NCBI RefSeq assembly: GCF_028816455.1
Contig: NZ_CP118246.1
Location: 3,362,501-3,426,500 of the forward strand
DNA length: 64,000 bases
Origin: Devosia algicola
GTDB taxonomy: Bacteria; Pseudomonadota; Alphaproteobacteria; Rhizobiales; Devosiaceae
Direction of reading: 5' to 3'
The notes beneath the pieces are model-generated. The model was not told where the DNA came from and searched no databases. It was given only the letters and a program-made list of their open reading frames with translations. Shown in pieces: positions 1-9,792 of this stretch (the stretch's first letter is position 1; the number at the start of each line of letters is the position of its first letter). Position numbers and translations under genes: made by a program.

Positions 1-2883
1 GGCTCGCTGGGAGGAAATGGATATTTACGCCATGCAGCGCGAACAGGCCAGGGATCGGCCAAAATTCACCCTGCACGATGGCCCGCCCTACGCCAATGGC
101 AATATCCATATCGGCCACGCGCTCAACAAAACCGTCAAGGATCTGGTGTCGCGTTCCATGCAGATGATGGGCTACAATTCAGCCTACGTGCCGGGTTGGG
201 ATTGCCATGGCCTGCCGATCGAATGGAAGATCGAAGAGCAATATCGCGCCAAGGGCCTCGACAAGAATGACGTTCCGGTCAATGAATTCCGTCAGGAATG
301 CCGCACATTTGCAACCAAATGGGTCGATGTGCAGCGCCAGGAATTCAAGCGCCTCGGCGTGCTCGGCGATTGGGAAAATCCCTATCTGACCATGAGTTTT
401 GATGCCGAAGCCACCATCGCCAACGAGCTGATGAAAGTCGCCACCTCCGGCCAACTCTATCGCGGCTCAAAACCCGTCATGTGGTCGGTCGTCGAACGCA
501 CCGCCCTCGCCGAAGCCGAAATCGAATATGCCGACATCGAAAGCGACACGATTTGGGTAAAGTTTCCGGTAGTGCGTGGCCACCGCGATCCCGGCGAAGC
601 ATACGTTGATCGACGTCCCCCGACTGCGGATGAAATAAATCCGAGGTTGGTGCAGGACGAGGCATTCGTCGTCATTTGGACCACTACGCCTTGGACGATT
701 CCAGCTAATCGGGCGATATCATATTCAAGCAAGATAAGTTATGGCTTGTATGAAATCACGCTAGCCCCAAGTGAAAATTGGGCCAAAACTGGCGAAAGGT
801 ACGTCATCGCCGACAAACTCGCCACTGAGGTTTTTGCAAAGGCGAAAGTTCAGGCGTTCCAACGGCTGGACACTGTTTCTGCCGAAGAACTGTCACGCAT
901 AGTCTGCGCCCATCCATTGCAAAATCTCGGCAGCGGCTACTATTTCGACGTCCCCCTGCTCGATGGCGAACACGTCACCGATGACGCCGGTACCGGTTTC
1001 GTCCACACCGCGCCCGGTCACGGTCTGGATGACTTTGGCATCTGGATGGATTCCGCTCGTCTGTTGGGCGAACGTGGCATCGACACCAAAATCCCCTATG
1101 CCGTCGACGACGCTGGTTATTATACCAAAGACGCGCCGGGCCTTGAAGGCGCGCGCGTCATCGACGATTCAGGCAAAAAAGGCGACGCAAACGACCGCGT
1201 CATCGCCGCCTTGGCCGTACGCGGCGCTATGGTCGCCCGTGGCCGCGTCAAACATTCCTATCCCCATTCATGGCGCTCCAAAAAGCCGGTGATCTTCCGC
1301 AACACCCCGCAATGGTTCGTTTATATGGATCGCGACATTGCCGGAAAAGCGGGCGACACCCTGCGCTCTCGCGCCCTCAATGCCATCGACGCCACCCGCT
1401 TTGTCCCCGGTGCCGGCCAAAACCGCCTGCGGGCCATGATCGCGGATCGGCCCGACTGGGTCCTCAGCCGCCAGCGCGCATGGGGTGTGCCGATCTCGGT
1501 CTTCGTCAAAAAACACAGCAACGATATTCTTGTCGATGAAGTGGTCAATCACCGCATTGTCGAGGCTTTCGCCGCCGAAGGCGCTGACGCCTGGTTCGCC
1601 GATGACGCCAAGGAACGCTTCCTGCAAGACCGGCATGATCCCGCCGATTACGATATGGTCCGCGACATTCTCGATGTCTGGTTCGATAGCGGATCGACCC
1701 ACGCTTTCGTCCTCGAAAACAAGCAGAAATGGCCCGACCTCAAATGGCCCGCCTCGCTTTACCTCGAAGGCTCGGACCAACATCGCGGCTGGTTCCATTC
1801 GTCCCTGCTCGAAGGCTGCGCCACCCGTGGTCGCGCCCCCTATGATGCTGTGCTCACCCATGGTTTCACCATGGATGGCGATGGCAAGAAGATGAGTAAA
1901 TCGCTGGGCAATACAGTGGCCCCGCAGGACATCATCAAACAGTACGGCGCCGATATTTTGCGCCTATGGGTTGCCTCGACCGATTATTGGGAAGACCAGC
2001 GCCTGGGCAAGGAAGCCATCCAGACCACGGTCGATAACTACCGTAAGCTGCGCAATACGCTGCGCTGGCTGTTGGGCAATATCGCCCACTATGATCCGGC
2101 CGACGCGGTCGGCTTTGCCGACATGCCCGAACTCGAACGCCTGATGCTGCATCGGCTGGCTCAGGCTCGATGTTCAGGTGCGCCAGGCTTACAATGATTT
2201 CGACTACAAAAAGATCGTCTCGCTGCTGTCCAACTTCATGAACATCGAGGCTATCAGCGTTCTATTTCGATATCCGCAAGGATGCGCTTTACTGCGATCC
2301 GATCTCCTCGACCCGTCGCCGCGCTGGCCTGACAGTGCTCAATCACCTGTTTGATTGCCTGACGGCTTGGCTCGCGCCCATCCTGGTCTTCACCATGGAA
2401 GAGGTTTGGCTCGAACGCCATCCGGGCAAGGATTCTTCGGTGCATCTGCGCCTGTTCCCTGATGTGCCGAAAAATTGGTTCAACGACGACCTTGCCGCAA
2501 AATGGGCCAAAATCCGCACCGTACGCCGCGTAGTCACTGGCGCGCTCGAAATCGAACGCCGCGAAAAACGCATTGGTTCGTCGCTCGAAGCGGCGCCAAA
2601 AGTCTATGTCGCCGATGCCGCGCTGCTAGCCGCAATCGATGGCCATGACTTTGCCGATATCGCCATTACCTCAGCTATCGAGATCATCGAAGGGCCAGCG
2701 CCCGAAAATGCCTTTGTTCTCGACGAGGTTGCCAATGTCGGCGTTGTACCGGCATTGGCTGAGGGCACCCGCTGCGCCCGTTCATGGAAAGTGCTGCCAG
2801 AAGTCGGCGCCGACCCTGAGTTCCCTGACGTCACACCACGCGACGCACAGGCGCTGCGCGAACGCGCCGCCGCTGGTCTCTGA
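1..2883 (+). CDS. ileS: Isoleucine--tRNA ligase, 5' end outside window, two apparent frameshifts
   Basis: Class Ia aminoacyl-tRNA synthetase that charges tRNA-Ile in the cytoplasm. The reading frame is already open at base 2, so the true start lies upstream; the ATG at 17 is internal. The HIGH motif (NIHIGH) is at about 104-121, the KMSKS loop (KKMSKS) at about 1885-1904, and the editing-domain WTTTPWT motif at about 679-699. The frame breaks twice: AGGCTC at 2163-2168 and GAGGCT at 2247-2252. Reading each with one G fewer restores the expected [14 protein letters not shown] and MNIELSAFYF segments and joins smoothly to the frame ending at 2883. Codon usage at about 590-930 is AT-richer than in the rest of the gene. 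The gene is probably intact in the organism. lspA follows immediately. Confidence 0.95.
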
Positions 2884-2916
2884 CATGACCGTGCCTCAAC
2901 ACCATGCGCTCGTCAC

Positions 2917-2935
2917 CTCCCCCATTATGGGGGAG
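2917..2935. repeat. Short REP-like palindrome (9-1-9)
   Basis: A perfect inverted repeat: CTCCCCCAT, one base, ATGGGGGAG. It lies between the ileS stop and the preferred lspA start. The same CTCCC...ATGGGGGAG core recurs near 38.74-38.82 kb, so it is likely one copy of a dispersed intergenic palindrome. Confidence 0.6.
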
Positions 2936-2956
2936 ATCGGGAGGGGTACCCCCGTA

Positions 2957-3514
2957 ATGACGCTTAAATCCCTTGCCACAATATACACCTCGCTGGTCGC
3001 CGCGATCCTCGCTTTTGGCATCGATCGGGCGCAAAAGGCCTATCATATTGCCCCCGATTGCATCGCGCCGGGACAATCCGTTTGCGTCACGCCCTTTTCG
3101 GGATATGTGCCGTTCGCCATGACCGATTGGCGCGGTGGTGAAATTATTCACGTCACCGGTTTTTTTGACTATGTGCTCACCTGGAACACTGGCATTTCCT
3201 ATGGTCTGCTCGATGGCCTGCCTGTCTGGGTATTGGGCCTCGTTATGGCGGTCGCCATTGTGGCGTTGGCCATATGGTGGTTCAAGGCTGACAGCGAATT
3301 GATTCGTATCGGGTTGGCGCTTTGCATCGGTGGCGCCTTGTCCAACGCACTGGATCGTTATCTTTTCGGCGCCGTTGCCGATTTTTTTTATTTCCATATT
3401 GGCGGGCAGGGGTTCTATATCTTCAACCTTGCCGATGTGGCGATCACATTCGGCGTCATCCTGTTGATTCTCGATCTGTTGGGCGTGGGTCGCACTCGCG
3501 CCGCCAAGGTCTGA
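2957..3514 (+). CDS. lspA: Lipoprotein signal peptidase (signal peptidase II)
   Basis: Inner-membrane aspartyl peptidase that cleaves prolipoprotein signal peptides after diacylglyceryl transfer. The product of about 185 residues has four hydrophobic segments. The two catalytic aspartates are visible in NALDRY (about residue 138) and FNLADVAI (about residue 160). I chose the ATG at 2957 because the family starts just before the first membrane helix. An in-frame ATG at 2885, one base after the ileS stop, would add 24 residues and translate through the palindrome at 2917-2935, which is less likely. The ileS-lspA order is conserved in many proteobacteria. A lipoprotein gene, a possible substrate, follows. 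Confidence 0.93.
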   Translation: MTLKSLATIYTSLVAAILAFGIDRAQKAYHIAPDCIAPGQSVCVTPFSGYVPFAMTDWRGGEIIHVTGFFDYVLTWNTGISYGLLDGLPVWVLGLVMAVAIVALAIWWFKADSELIRIGLALCIGGALSNALDRYLFGAVADFFYFHIGGQGFYIFNLADVAITFGVILLILDLLGVGRTRAAKV

Positions 3515-3635
3515 AAATGTGTCGTGCCGGTCACGCTTGCTGGTGTAAAGCCGAGGCGAACACTTTACTGCCAGAATCTGGTCTTAGGCGCGACAATGCG
3601 CTATAAGCGCCGCCGTTAGCTTTGAAGGACGTTTC

Positions 3636-4331
3636 ATGCGCAATGGATTGACCGGGCAGATTGCTCTTTCGGCCGGAACCCGGACGGGCCGGATGGCCCT
3701 TGGCCTGCTGGTGCTGGCGGCTCTTGCCGGTTGCACGACGGTTGAAGGTACGAACGCGCTGTCCGATCCGGGCACCTTTGAGCGCGAGGTGATCACCTCG
3801 ACGGCTCAGGGCGTCGGGCTGATCCCCAAGGACGCCCCAAAGGAAGAGCCGACAACGCCGCGTGCGCCACTGGCGCTGCCGCGCGATACGGCCAGCCTTC
3901 CCACGCCAACCACCTCGATTGCGAGCCAGTTGCCGGTCGATAGCGATAGCGTGCAGATCGATACGTCCAATTTGACTGAAGCCGACCTGTCGCGCTTGCG
4001 CAATGCCCGCGTTGTTGATCTGCGGTCGCTCTCTGGTCGCCCGCTGACCGAAGTTGAATCGCGCGCCTTGACCGCGCGTATGATGGCGGCGAACAAGTCG
4101 ATCAAGGTCAATGGCAAGCGGCCGCTTTATCTGCCGCCTGATGAATATTTCACCACTGTTGGCGGTCGCGATACGGTCTGCAAGGCCGCCAATGGTGAAC
4201 TGGTCACCTTGAGTGATCCAAAATGTCCGCTCGATATTCGTCAGGCCCTTGGCCGTGCGACGCCAAACGGCGATGGCCTGATCGGCTCCGACGTCAACAA
4301 TGTTCTGGGCCGCAACGACAACGGCAACTAA
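3636..4331 (+). CDS. Putative lipoprotein of unknown function
   Basis: A 231-residue protein with a basic N terminus, a hydrophobic stretch (about residues 21-34) and a lipobox LAGC, so Cys at about 35 should be lipidated. A Pro/Thr-rich linker (about 65-100) follows, then a conserved-looking segment with LTEVESRALTARM and YLPPDEYFTTVGG. Two cysteines late in the chain (VCKAANG and DPKCPLD) could form a disulfide in the periplasm. It is preceded by a GAAGGACG ribosome site and followed by a terminator. I do not recognise a named family. The position after lspA suits an exported lipoprotein but says nothing about its role. Confidence 0.8.
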   Translation: MRNGLTGQIALSAGTRTGRMALGLLVLAALAGCTTVEGTNALSDPGTFEREVITSTAQGVGLIPKDAPKEEPTTPRAPLALPRDTASLPTPTTSIASQLPVDSDSVQIDTSNLTEADLSRLRNARVVDLRSLSGRPLTEVESRALTARMMAANKSIKVNGKRPLYLPPDEYFTTVGGRDTVCKAANGELVTLSDPKCPLDIRQALGRATPNGDGLIGSDVNNVLGRNDNGN

Positions 4332-4345
4332 GCCTTCACTTTTCC

Positions 4346-4370
4346 GCTCCGCCGCACTGGCGGAGCTTTT
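4346..4370 (+). terminator. Rho-independent terminator after the lipoprotein gene
   Basis: Stem GCTCCGCC / GGCGGAGC with a five-base loop, followed by TTTT, starting 14 bases after the lipoprotein stop codon. Confidence 0.75.
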
Positions 4371-4421
4371 CCCTATCCGCGCCGCCCATTTGGGTCCCGC
4401 ATGTTATGAAGGCTTGATGCC

Positions 4422-6112
4422 ATGAGTGAAACGCCCGCCACCGGTGACCGTCTGGCAAAGGTCATTGCCCGTTCGGGCCTGTGTTCACGCCGCGACGCTG
4501 AAACCTGGATCACGGCAGGACGCGTCGAGGTCAATGGCAAGAAAGTCCTCACACCGGCCTTCAACGTCACGGATCGCGACAAGGTCATAGTCGATGGCGC
4601 CCCACTTGCTGCCCGGCAGGGCACGCGCGTCTGGCTCTATCATAAGCCGGCGGGTCTGGTGGTCACAGAAAAAGATCCCGAAGGCCGCCCGACAATTTTT
4701 GAAGCACTGGCAACCCATGGCCTGCCGCGCGTCGTCACAGTTGGCCGCCTCGATATCAATACCGAAGGCCTTTTGCTACTCACCAATGATGGTGGGCTCA
4801 AGCGCGTGCTCGAACTGCCTGCCACCGGCTGGCTGCGCCGCTATCGCGTTCGCGCCCATGGTGTTGTTACCCAGGCGGCGCTTGATGGTTTGGCCAATGG
4901 CATCGAGATCGAAGGCATTCGCTATGGCGCCATCGAAGCCAAACTGGAACGCGAGCAGGGGGCCAATGTCTGGCTGACCATGGCCCTGCGTGAAGGCAAA
5001 AATCGCGAAGTCAAGAACGTGCTTGGCGCCCTTGGTCTTGAGGTCAATCGACTGATCCGGGTCAGCTATGGCCCCTTCCAACTGGCCGATATTCCCATCG
5101 GTGCCGTCGAAACCGTCAAGGCACGGATGCTGCGTGAACAGCTTGGCAAACGCCTCGCCGAAGAGGCCGATGTCGATTTCGATAGCGAAATGCCCGGCAA
5201 GGAAGAACTGGTTGGAAAGCCCACCCGCGACCGTCTGACAGGGCGCGGCACCAATACCGTCGAAATTGCAAAACAGCGCTTCCGCTTTACCGATAGTGCG
5301 GAAAAGACCGAGCGCGAAATTCGCGAGGAAAAGCCGCGCCAGGATCGTCCCGGCCGTTTTGGAGCTACCCGCTCCGCCCCACCGGTCAAGCGGTTCGATG
5401 ATCGCGATTTGGGCGAAACCGCCCCCCACGCAAAATCATCTTCGACGATGGCCGTGAGGAAGACTTTGTCGAAAAAACCTATGGCAAGAAGCCGGGACGA
5501 GGCGATACTGGCGATAAACCATTCGGCAAGGGTGGGCCCCGCGCCGATGGTCAGCGCAAATCCTTTGATGACAAGCCACGCGGTCCGCGCCGCGACGATG
5601 TCGGCAGCGATCGCCCCAAACGCTCATTTGCGGACAAGCCAAAACGTGATTTCGGTGACCGTCCGCAGCGGCGTCCCGATGGCGAACGCCCCCAGCGTCG
5701 CCCCGATACCGAGCGGCCGGCCCGCGCCTTCGCGCAGCGCACCCGCCCCGACAATGAACGCACTCAGTCACCCCATCCGGTGACTGGTCGCCCCGGCCGC
5801 AATTTTTCCGAAAAACCGCGCAGCTTCCGCGCTGATTCAGAGCGCCCCGCACGTGCCGGCAACAAGCGCCCCGAAGGCGAACGTCAGCGTCCGGGTCGCG
5901 ACGAATTGGGTTCGGTGGGCAAGACTTATGGCAAGCCCAGAACCCGCCCTGACGGTAAGCCTCAGCCCAAGCGCGATGGTGCCGCCCCTGCGCGTGGCCC
6001 GCGTCCCGGTGGACGCTCTGGCGGCCGCCCGGCACCTGGTGGTCGTCCGGCACCCGGTGGGCGGTCCGGCGGCGGCCGACCTTCGGGCGGTCCGCGCAAG
6101 CCGCGCGGCTGA
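4422..6112 (+). CDS. rluB: RluB-type 23S rRNA pseudouridine synthase with long disordered tail, one frameshift
   Basis: RsuA/RluB/E/F-family enzyme that converts a uridine of large-subunit rRNA to pseudouridine. Residues about 8-55 are an S4 RNA-binding domain (AKVIARSGLCSRRDAE, then VEVNGKKV). The catalytic-domain signature GRLDINTEGLLLLTNDG (about 108-124) carries the catalytic Asp. From about residue 245 the chain becomes a long Arg/Pro/Gly/Asp-rich low-complexity tail. The frame breaks at the C run 5422-5427; one more C joins ...GETAPP to RKIIFDDGREED, and that frame stays open to the stop at 6110-6112. The total is about 563 residues, of which more than 300 are tail. rsmD starts three bases after the stop, so the two rRNA-modification genes are probably co-transcribed. 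Confidence 0.9.
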
Positions 6113-6115
6113 TCC

Positions 6116-6670
6116 ATGCGCATCGTTTCGGGTAAATTTCGGGGCAAGCAACTGATATCGCCGTCGGACCTGTCGATTCGCCCCACGGCGGATCGGGTGC
6201 GCGAAAACCTGTTCAATATTCTGGCCAGTCGCCTTGGCCCCAATTTTGAAGGCTTGCGGGTCTTTGACCTGTTCGCCGGTACCGGCGCCTTGGGCCTTGA
6301 AGCGCTGTCGCGCGGCGCAACCCACGTCACCTTTGTCGATATGGGCGCCGAGGCGCGCGGCATCATCCGCGATCATATCGAAGCCTTCGGGGCAGGTGGG
6401 GTTACAAGGCTCCTGCGCCGCGACGCCACAGATCTGGGCGTTCCCGGCTCGATCAAACCCTTCGATCTGGTTTTTCTAGACCCTCCCTATAATGAGGGCA
6501 TGGGCGAAGCTGCCTTGGGGTGCCTGACAAAAGGCTGGCTGGCGCCCGGTGCGACGTTGGCATTTGAGGAAAGTGCCGAGGCCGAAATCACACTTCCCAC
6601 CGGCTTTGAACTGATCGACCGCCGCGTTTACGGTGCCGCCGCCATTCATTTGCTGTCCTATACGGCCTGA
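6116..6670 (+). CDS. rsmD: 16S rRNA (guanine966-N2)-methyltransferase
   Basis: SAM-dependent methyltransferase acting on G966 of 16S rRNA during 30S assembly. The 184-residue product starts with the family hallmark MRIVSGKFRGK and has RPTADRVRENLFNIL. The SAM-binding glycine loop is DLFAGTGALGLEALSRG (about residues 56-72) and the catalytic motif IV is FLDPPYNEG (about 120). It starts three bases after the pseudouridine synthase gene. The downstream zur gene converges on it, with four bases between the stop codons. Confidence 0.95.
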   Translation: MRIVSGKFRGKQLISPSDLSIRPTADRVRENLFNILASRLGPNFEGLRVFDLFAGTGALGLEALSRGATHVTFVDMGAEARGIIRDHIEAFGAGGVTRLLRRDATDLGVPGSIKPFDLVFLDPPYNEGMGEAALGCLTKGWLAPGATLAFEESAEAEITLPTGFELIDRRVYGAAAIHLLSYTA

Positions 6671-6674
6671 CCCG

Positions 6675-7109
6675 TCAGGCGGCGGCGCAAGTGGCGCATT
6701 TGCCCCGAATTTCCATGGTTGTCCGCGCCACCGCAAACCCCTTGGCACCGGCCCATACCCCAAGACGCTCGTCGATCAGCGGATCTGCAAACTCATCGAC
6801 CTTGCCGCAATCCTCACAAATGGCAAAGGCAATCAGCCCGCGTCGATGACAATTGGCGTCGGCGCAGGCGACAAAGGCATTCAGCGATTCCAGCCGATGC
6901 GCCAGCCCGCGCTCCATCAACTTGTCGAGCGCCCGATAAACTTGCAACGGCGCGCGCAACCCATCCTCCCGCAACTTGTCCAGAATGTCATAGGCCGATA
7001 GCGGCCCGTCCGAATGGGCAAGAGTGCCAAGCACCAGTCCCTGATTTTTGGTCAGATCGTCAGCCCACACATGGTCATGCCCAGCATGATCGTCGCCCAT
7101 TCCCGCCAT
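6675..7109 (-). CDS. zur: Fur-family transcriptional regulator, Zur-like
   Basis: Metal-responsive repressor of the Fur superfamily, 144 residues: a winged-helix DNA-binding half (LSAYDILDKLREDGLRAPLQVYRALDKL, about residues 37-65) and a dimerisation/metal half with two CxxC pairs (CEDC and CATC) that normally hold a structural zinc. The short His-rich N terminus (DDHAGHDH) is typical of alphaproteobacterial Zur. It is the last gene of the zinc-uptake operon, 12 bases after znuA. With the palindromic operator at 9793-9809 this suggests autorepression by zinc. A manganese-sensing relative cannot be excluded from sequence alone. Confidence 0.88.
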   Translation of the reverse strand: MAGMGDDHAGHDHVWADDLTKNQGLVLGTLAHSDGPLSAYDILDKLREDGLRAPLQVYRALDKLMERGLAHRLESLNAFVACADANCHRRGLIAFAICEDCGKVDEFADPLIDERLGVWAGAKGFAVARTTMEIRGKCATCAAA

Positions 7110-7121
7110 GATCCCGCTCCG

Positions 7122-8009
7122 CTATTGCGCCGTCATTGCCGGCAATAATTGCGCGACATTATGGCTGAACATCTCAAGGTAAGTGACCGCGCCTTGGTCC
7201 GGCGTCGACAGGGCATCGGCATAAAGCGCGCCGCCAATCGCCGCCCCGGTTTCGCGCCCGATCTGCTCCAGCAATCGTTGATCACTCATATTCTCGACAA
7301 ACAGCGTTTTCGCGCCGACCGAGCGCACCTGCTCGATCAGCTTGGCCACATCCGCCGCCGAAGCTTCGCTCTCGGTAGAAATCCCCTCAGGGGACAGGAA
7401 ATTGATGCCATACGCCGCGCCAAAATAGCCAAATGCATCGTGGCTGGTAATTACTTGTCGCCGCGTTTGCGGAATGGCGTCAAACTGCGCCCGCGTTGCC
7501 GCGTCAAGCGCCAGCATTTCGTCGGCATAGACTTTGGCGTTGGCCTCATAAAGGGCGCAACCGTCCGCATCGACGCTACACAGACCCGCCGCAATATTGC
7601 GCACATAGGTCACGCCATTGGTCAAATCCTGCCAGGCGTGAGGATCAACCTCCACTCTGCCATCCTCGTCCATTTCCCGCGGCGTGATACCCTCGCTGGC
7701 CACTACCACCGGTCCCTCAAAACCGGTCGAGCCAACGAACCGCTCAAGCCATCCTTCAAAATGCAGTCCATTGACGAAAAACACATCTGCCTTGGCAAGG
7801 CTGACCACATCGCCCGGTTTTGGATCGTAAATATGGGTGTCGGCATTGGGGCCCACAATCGTGGTAACCGCCACCCGGTCGCCGCCGACCCGCGCAACCA
7901 TATCGCCCAGAATGGAAAAGCTCGCCACCGCCTTGACCGGTGCTGCCATGACCGCATGACCGCCCCCCAGCAAACCCAATGCCAGCACCAAAACCGCCCG
8001 TTTGATCAT
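7122..8009 (-). CDS. znuA: Zinc ABC transporter, periplasmic substrate-binding protein
   Basis: Cluster A-I metal-binding protein that captures Zn(II) in the periplasm and delivers it to ZnuB. The 295-residue product has a signal peptide (about 1-22, cleavage near VMAAP). Candidate metal ligands are the His of NADTHIYDP, the His of DPHAWQ, a Glu/His around SHDAFGYF and the Asp of YADALS. It lacks the long His-rich loop of the E. coli protein, so a manganese-type specificity is possible, though the zur neighbour favours zinc. An AGGAG site made from the end of znuB precedes the ATG at 8009 by about seven bases. Confidence 0.9.
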   Translation of the reverse strand: MIKRAVLVLALGLLGGGHAVMAAPVKAVASFSILGDMVARVGGDRVAVTTIVGPNADTHIYDPKPGDVVSLAKADVFFVNGLHFEGWLERFVGSTGFEGPVVVASEGITPREMDEDGRVEVDPHAWQDLTNGVTYVRNIAAGLCSVDADGCALYEANAKVYADEMLALDAATRAQFDAIPQTRRQVITSHDAFGYFGAAYGINFLSPEGISTESEASAADVAKLIEQVRSVGAKTLFVENMSDQRLLEQIGRETGAAIGGALYADALSTPDQGAVTYLEMFSHNVAQLLPAMTAQ

Positions 8010-8019
8010 TCAATTCTCC

Positions 8020-8893
8020 TTACGCAATTCTGTGCCGCCGCGAGTGCAGCCTTGAAAACACCACGCCCCGTCGCCCGAAAATCAGCGACACGGCATAACC
8101 CAACCCCGCCACCAAAATGATTGCCGGCCCCGACGCCACGCTCAAATGATAGGAAATCAGCAAGCCGAAATAGGCTCGACACCGCCCCGATGCCGATTGC
8201 CAGCCCGCACATCGCCTCTAGCCCCCGCACCCAGAACCGCGCCGCCGCCGCCGGCAACATCATCAGTCCCACGGCCAACAACGTCCCCAGCGCCTGAAAT
8301 CCCCCCACAAGGTTCAGCACCACCAGTCCCAGAAAGACCAGATGAACCGGATGCCCGGCTCGCGAGACACTCCGCAAAAAGTTCGGATCAAGACATTCCG
8401 CCACCAACCCCCGCCAGATGATCGCCAGCCCCACCAGCGAAATACTGACAATCGCCCCGATCATGATCAAGGCATCATTATTGAGCGCCAGAACCGTGCC
8501 AAACAGCACATGCATCAAATCAACATTCGACCCGCGCAGGCTGATCAGCATCACCCCCAACGCCAGCGAAATCAGGTAAAACGCCGCAAGGCTTGAATCC
8601 TCGCGTTGAATGCTGAACCGCGCCACCAGCCCCGCCAGAAGCGCCACGATCAGTCCAGCCGCAAACCCGCCCAGGGTCATCGGCAGGATGGCCAGCCCCG
8701 AGATTAGAAACCCCGCCGCCGCGCCGGGCAAAATCGCATGCGCCATGGCGTCCCCGGTCAGGCTCATCCGCCGCAGCGTCAGGAACACGCCTACCGGCCC
8801 CGCACTCAGCGTCAGGATCATCGCGCCTGCCAGCGCCCTTCCCATAAAGCCATATTGCGCAAACGGTTCGATCAATAGCTGATAAAGGCTCAT
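8020..8893 (-). CDS. znuB: Zinc ABC transporter permease, one frameshift
   Basis: ABC-3 family inner-membrane permease with about eight hydrophobic helices that forms the zinc channel with ZnuC. The uninterrupted frame runs past 8020 and turns into non-membrane sequence after GIGAVSS. The break is AGGCTC at 8172-8177 (GAGCCT on the coding strand). Dropping one base restores YFGLLISYHLSVASGPAI and a stop at 8020-8022, giving about 290 residues, the usual family size. The start overlaps the znuC stop by four bases (ATGA). The stop is 10 bases before znuA. Confidence 0.9.
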
Positions 8894-9654
8894 TGCGCCG
8901 CCTCATGGCTATGGCCATGCCCGTCCTCGTGCCAGGGTGCATGCTCGTCCCAAGCCTCGGTCATGCCTCGCGACCGGCGCAGATTTTCGCGCGTCATCAC
9001 CGTTTCAGTCGGCCCCCAGCCGATCAGTTCGCGCGCCAGCAGCAATGTCTGGGGGAATATTTGCCGCACCAGTTCAGCGTCATGCAGCACGGCAATCACC
9101 GTGCGTCCTTCGCCATGCCAGCGCTGCACCAGCCCCACCAGATCGCTGACCGTTTTCTCGTCAATCGCGGTAAAGGGCTCGTCGAGCAGGATCACCTTGG
9201 CGTCCTGCAACAATACCCGCGCAAACAGTGCCCGCTGCAATTGCCCGCCCGACAAAGTATCAATGCCGCGTCGCTCAAATCCGACCAGCCCCACGGCCTG
9301 CAAGGCGGCTTCAAGCGCCTTGATGTCATGGCGGCCAATGGCGCCGAACAGCCCACGCCACTTCCACAGGCCCAAAGCCACAAGATCGGTGACGTCAGCT
9401 GGAAAACTCCGGTCGATCTCGGCGCGCTGCGGCAAATAGGCCATGGCCTGCCGCCTGTCGCCAGCTTGGACAATGCGGCCCTCCAGCGGCCTCAGAACCC
9501 CGGCAATGGCCTTGAGCAGTGTTGATTTGCCAGACCCGTTAGGGCCGACTACCGCCGACATCGACCCGTGCGAAAAAGTGCCGCTCAAATGATGCACGGC
9601 GGGGTGCCCGTCATAGCCCAGTGTCAGATTATCAAGCTCGATTGCCCCGCTCAT
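8890..9654 (-). CDS. znuC: Zinc ABC transporter ATP-binding protein
   Basis: ATPase subunit of the zinc importer, 254 residues. The Walker A motif is GPNGSGKST (about 37-45), the Q-loop lies in YLPQRAEID, the signature is LSGGQLQR (about 134) and Walker B is VILLDEPFT. The C terminus is His-rich (DEHAPWHEDGHGHSHE), which may bind metal. The ATG overlaps the stop of the 39-residue upstream ORF by four bases and the gene's own stop overlaps the znuB start in the same way, indicating a tightly coupled operon. Confidence 0.93.
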   Translation of the reverse strand: MSGAIELDNLTLGYDGHPAVHHLSGTFSHGSMSAVVGPNGSGKSTLLKAIAGVLRPLEGRIVQAGDRRQAMAYLPQRAEIDRSFPADVTDLVALGLWKWRGLFGAIGRHDIKALEAALQAVGLVGFERRGIDTLSGGQLQRALFARVLLQDAKVILLDEPFTAIDEKTVSDLVGLVQRWHGEGRTVIAVLHDAELVRQIFPQTLLLARELIGWGPTETVMTRENLRRSRGMTEAWDEHAPWHEDGHGHSHEAAQ

Positions 9655-9770
9655 TGCTGCACCAACCAGCCAATCACCAGCCAGATAAATGCAATTGGCA
9701 GTAGCACCAGGCCAACGCGAACCCGCGCATCCATGCGTGCCATGCTGATCTTTCGAAAATACTCGCTCAT
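9651..9770 (-). CDS. 39-residue single-pass membrane protein at the head of the zinc operon
   Basis: A short ORF starting with ATG at 9770 (plus-strand CAT at 9768-9770) and ending in a TGA that overlaps the znuC ATG by four bases. The product begins MSEYFRKISMARMD, has a short basic patch (ARVRV) and then a hydrophobic helix (GLVLLPIAFIWLVIGWLV) ending in QQ. It is the first gene downstream of the putative Zur operator. I know no family name for it. Translational coupling and position suggest a small accessory subunit of the importer or a leader that sets znuC translation; this is inference. Confidence 0.6.
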   Translation of the reverse strand: MSEYFRKISMARMDARVRVGLVLLPIAFIWLVIGWLVQQ

Positions 9771-9792
9771 GGATCGCCTATACCGCGTCGAT

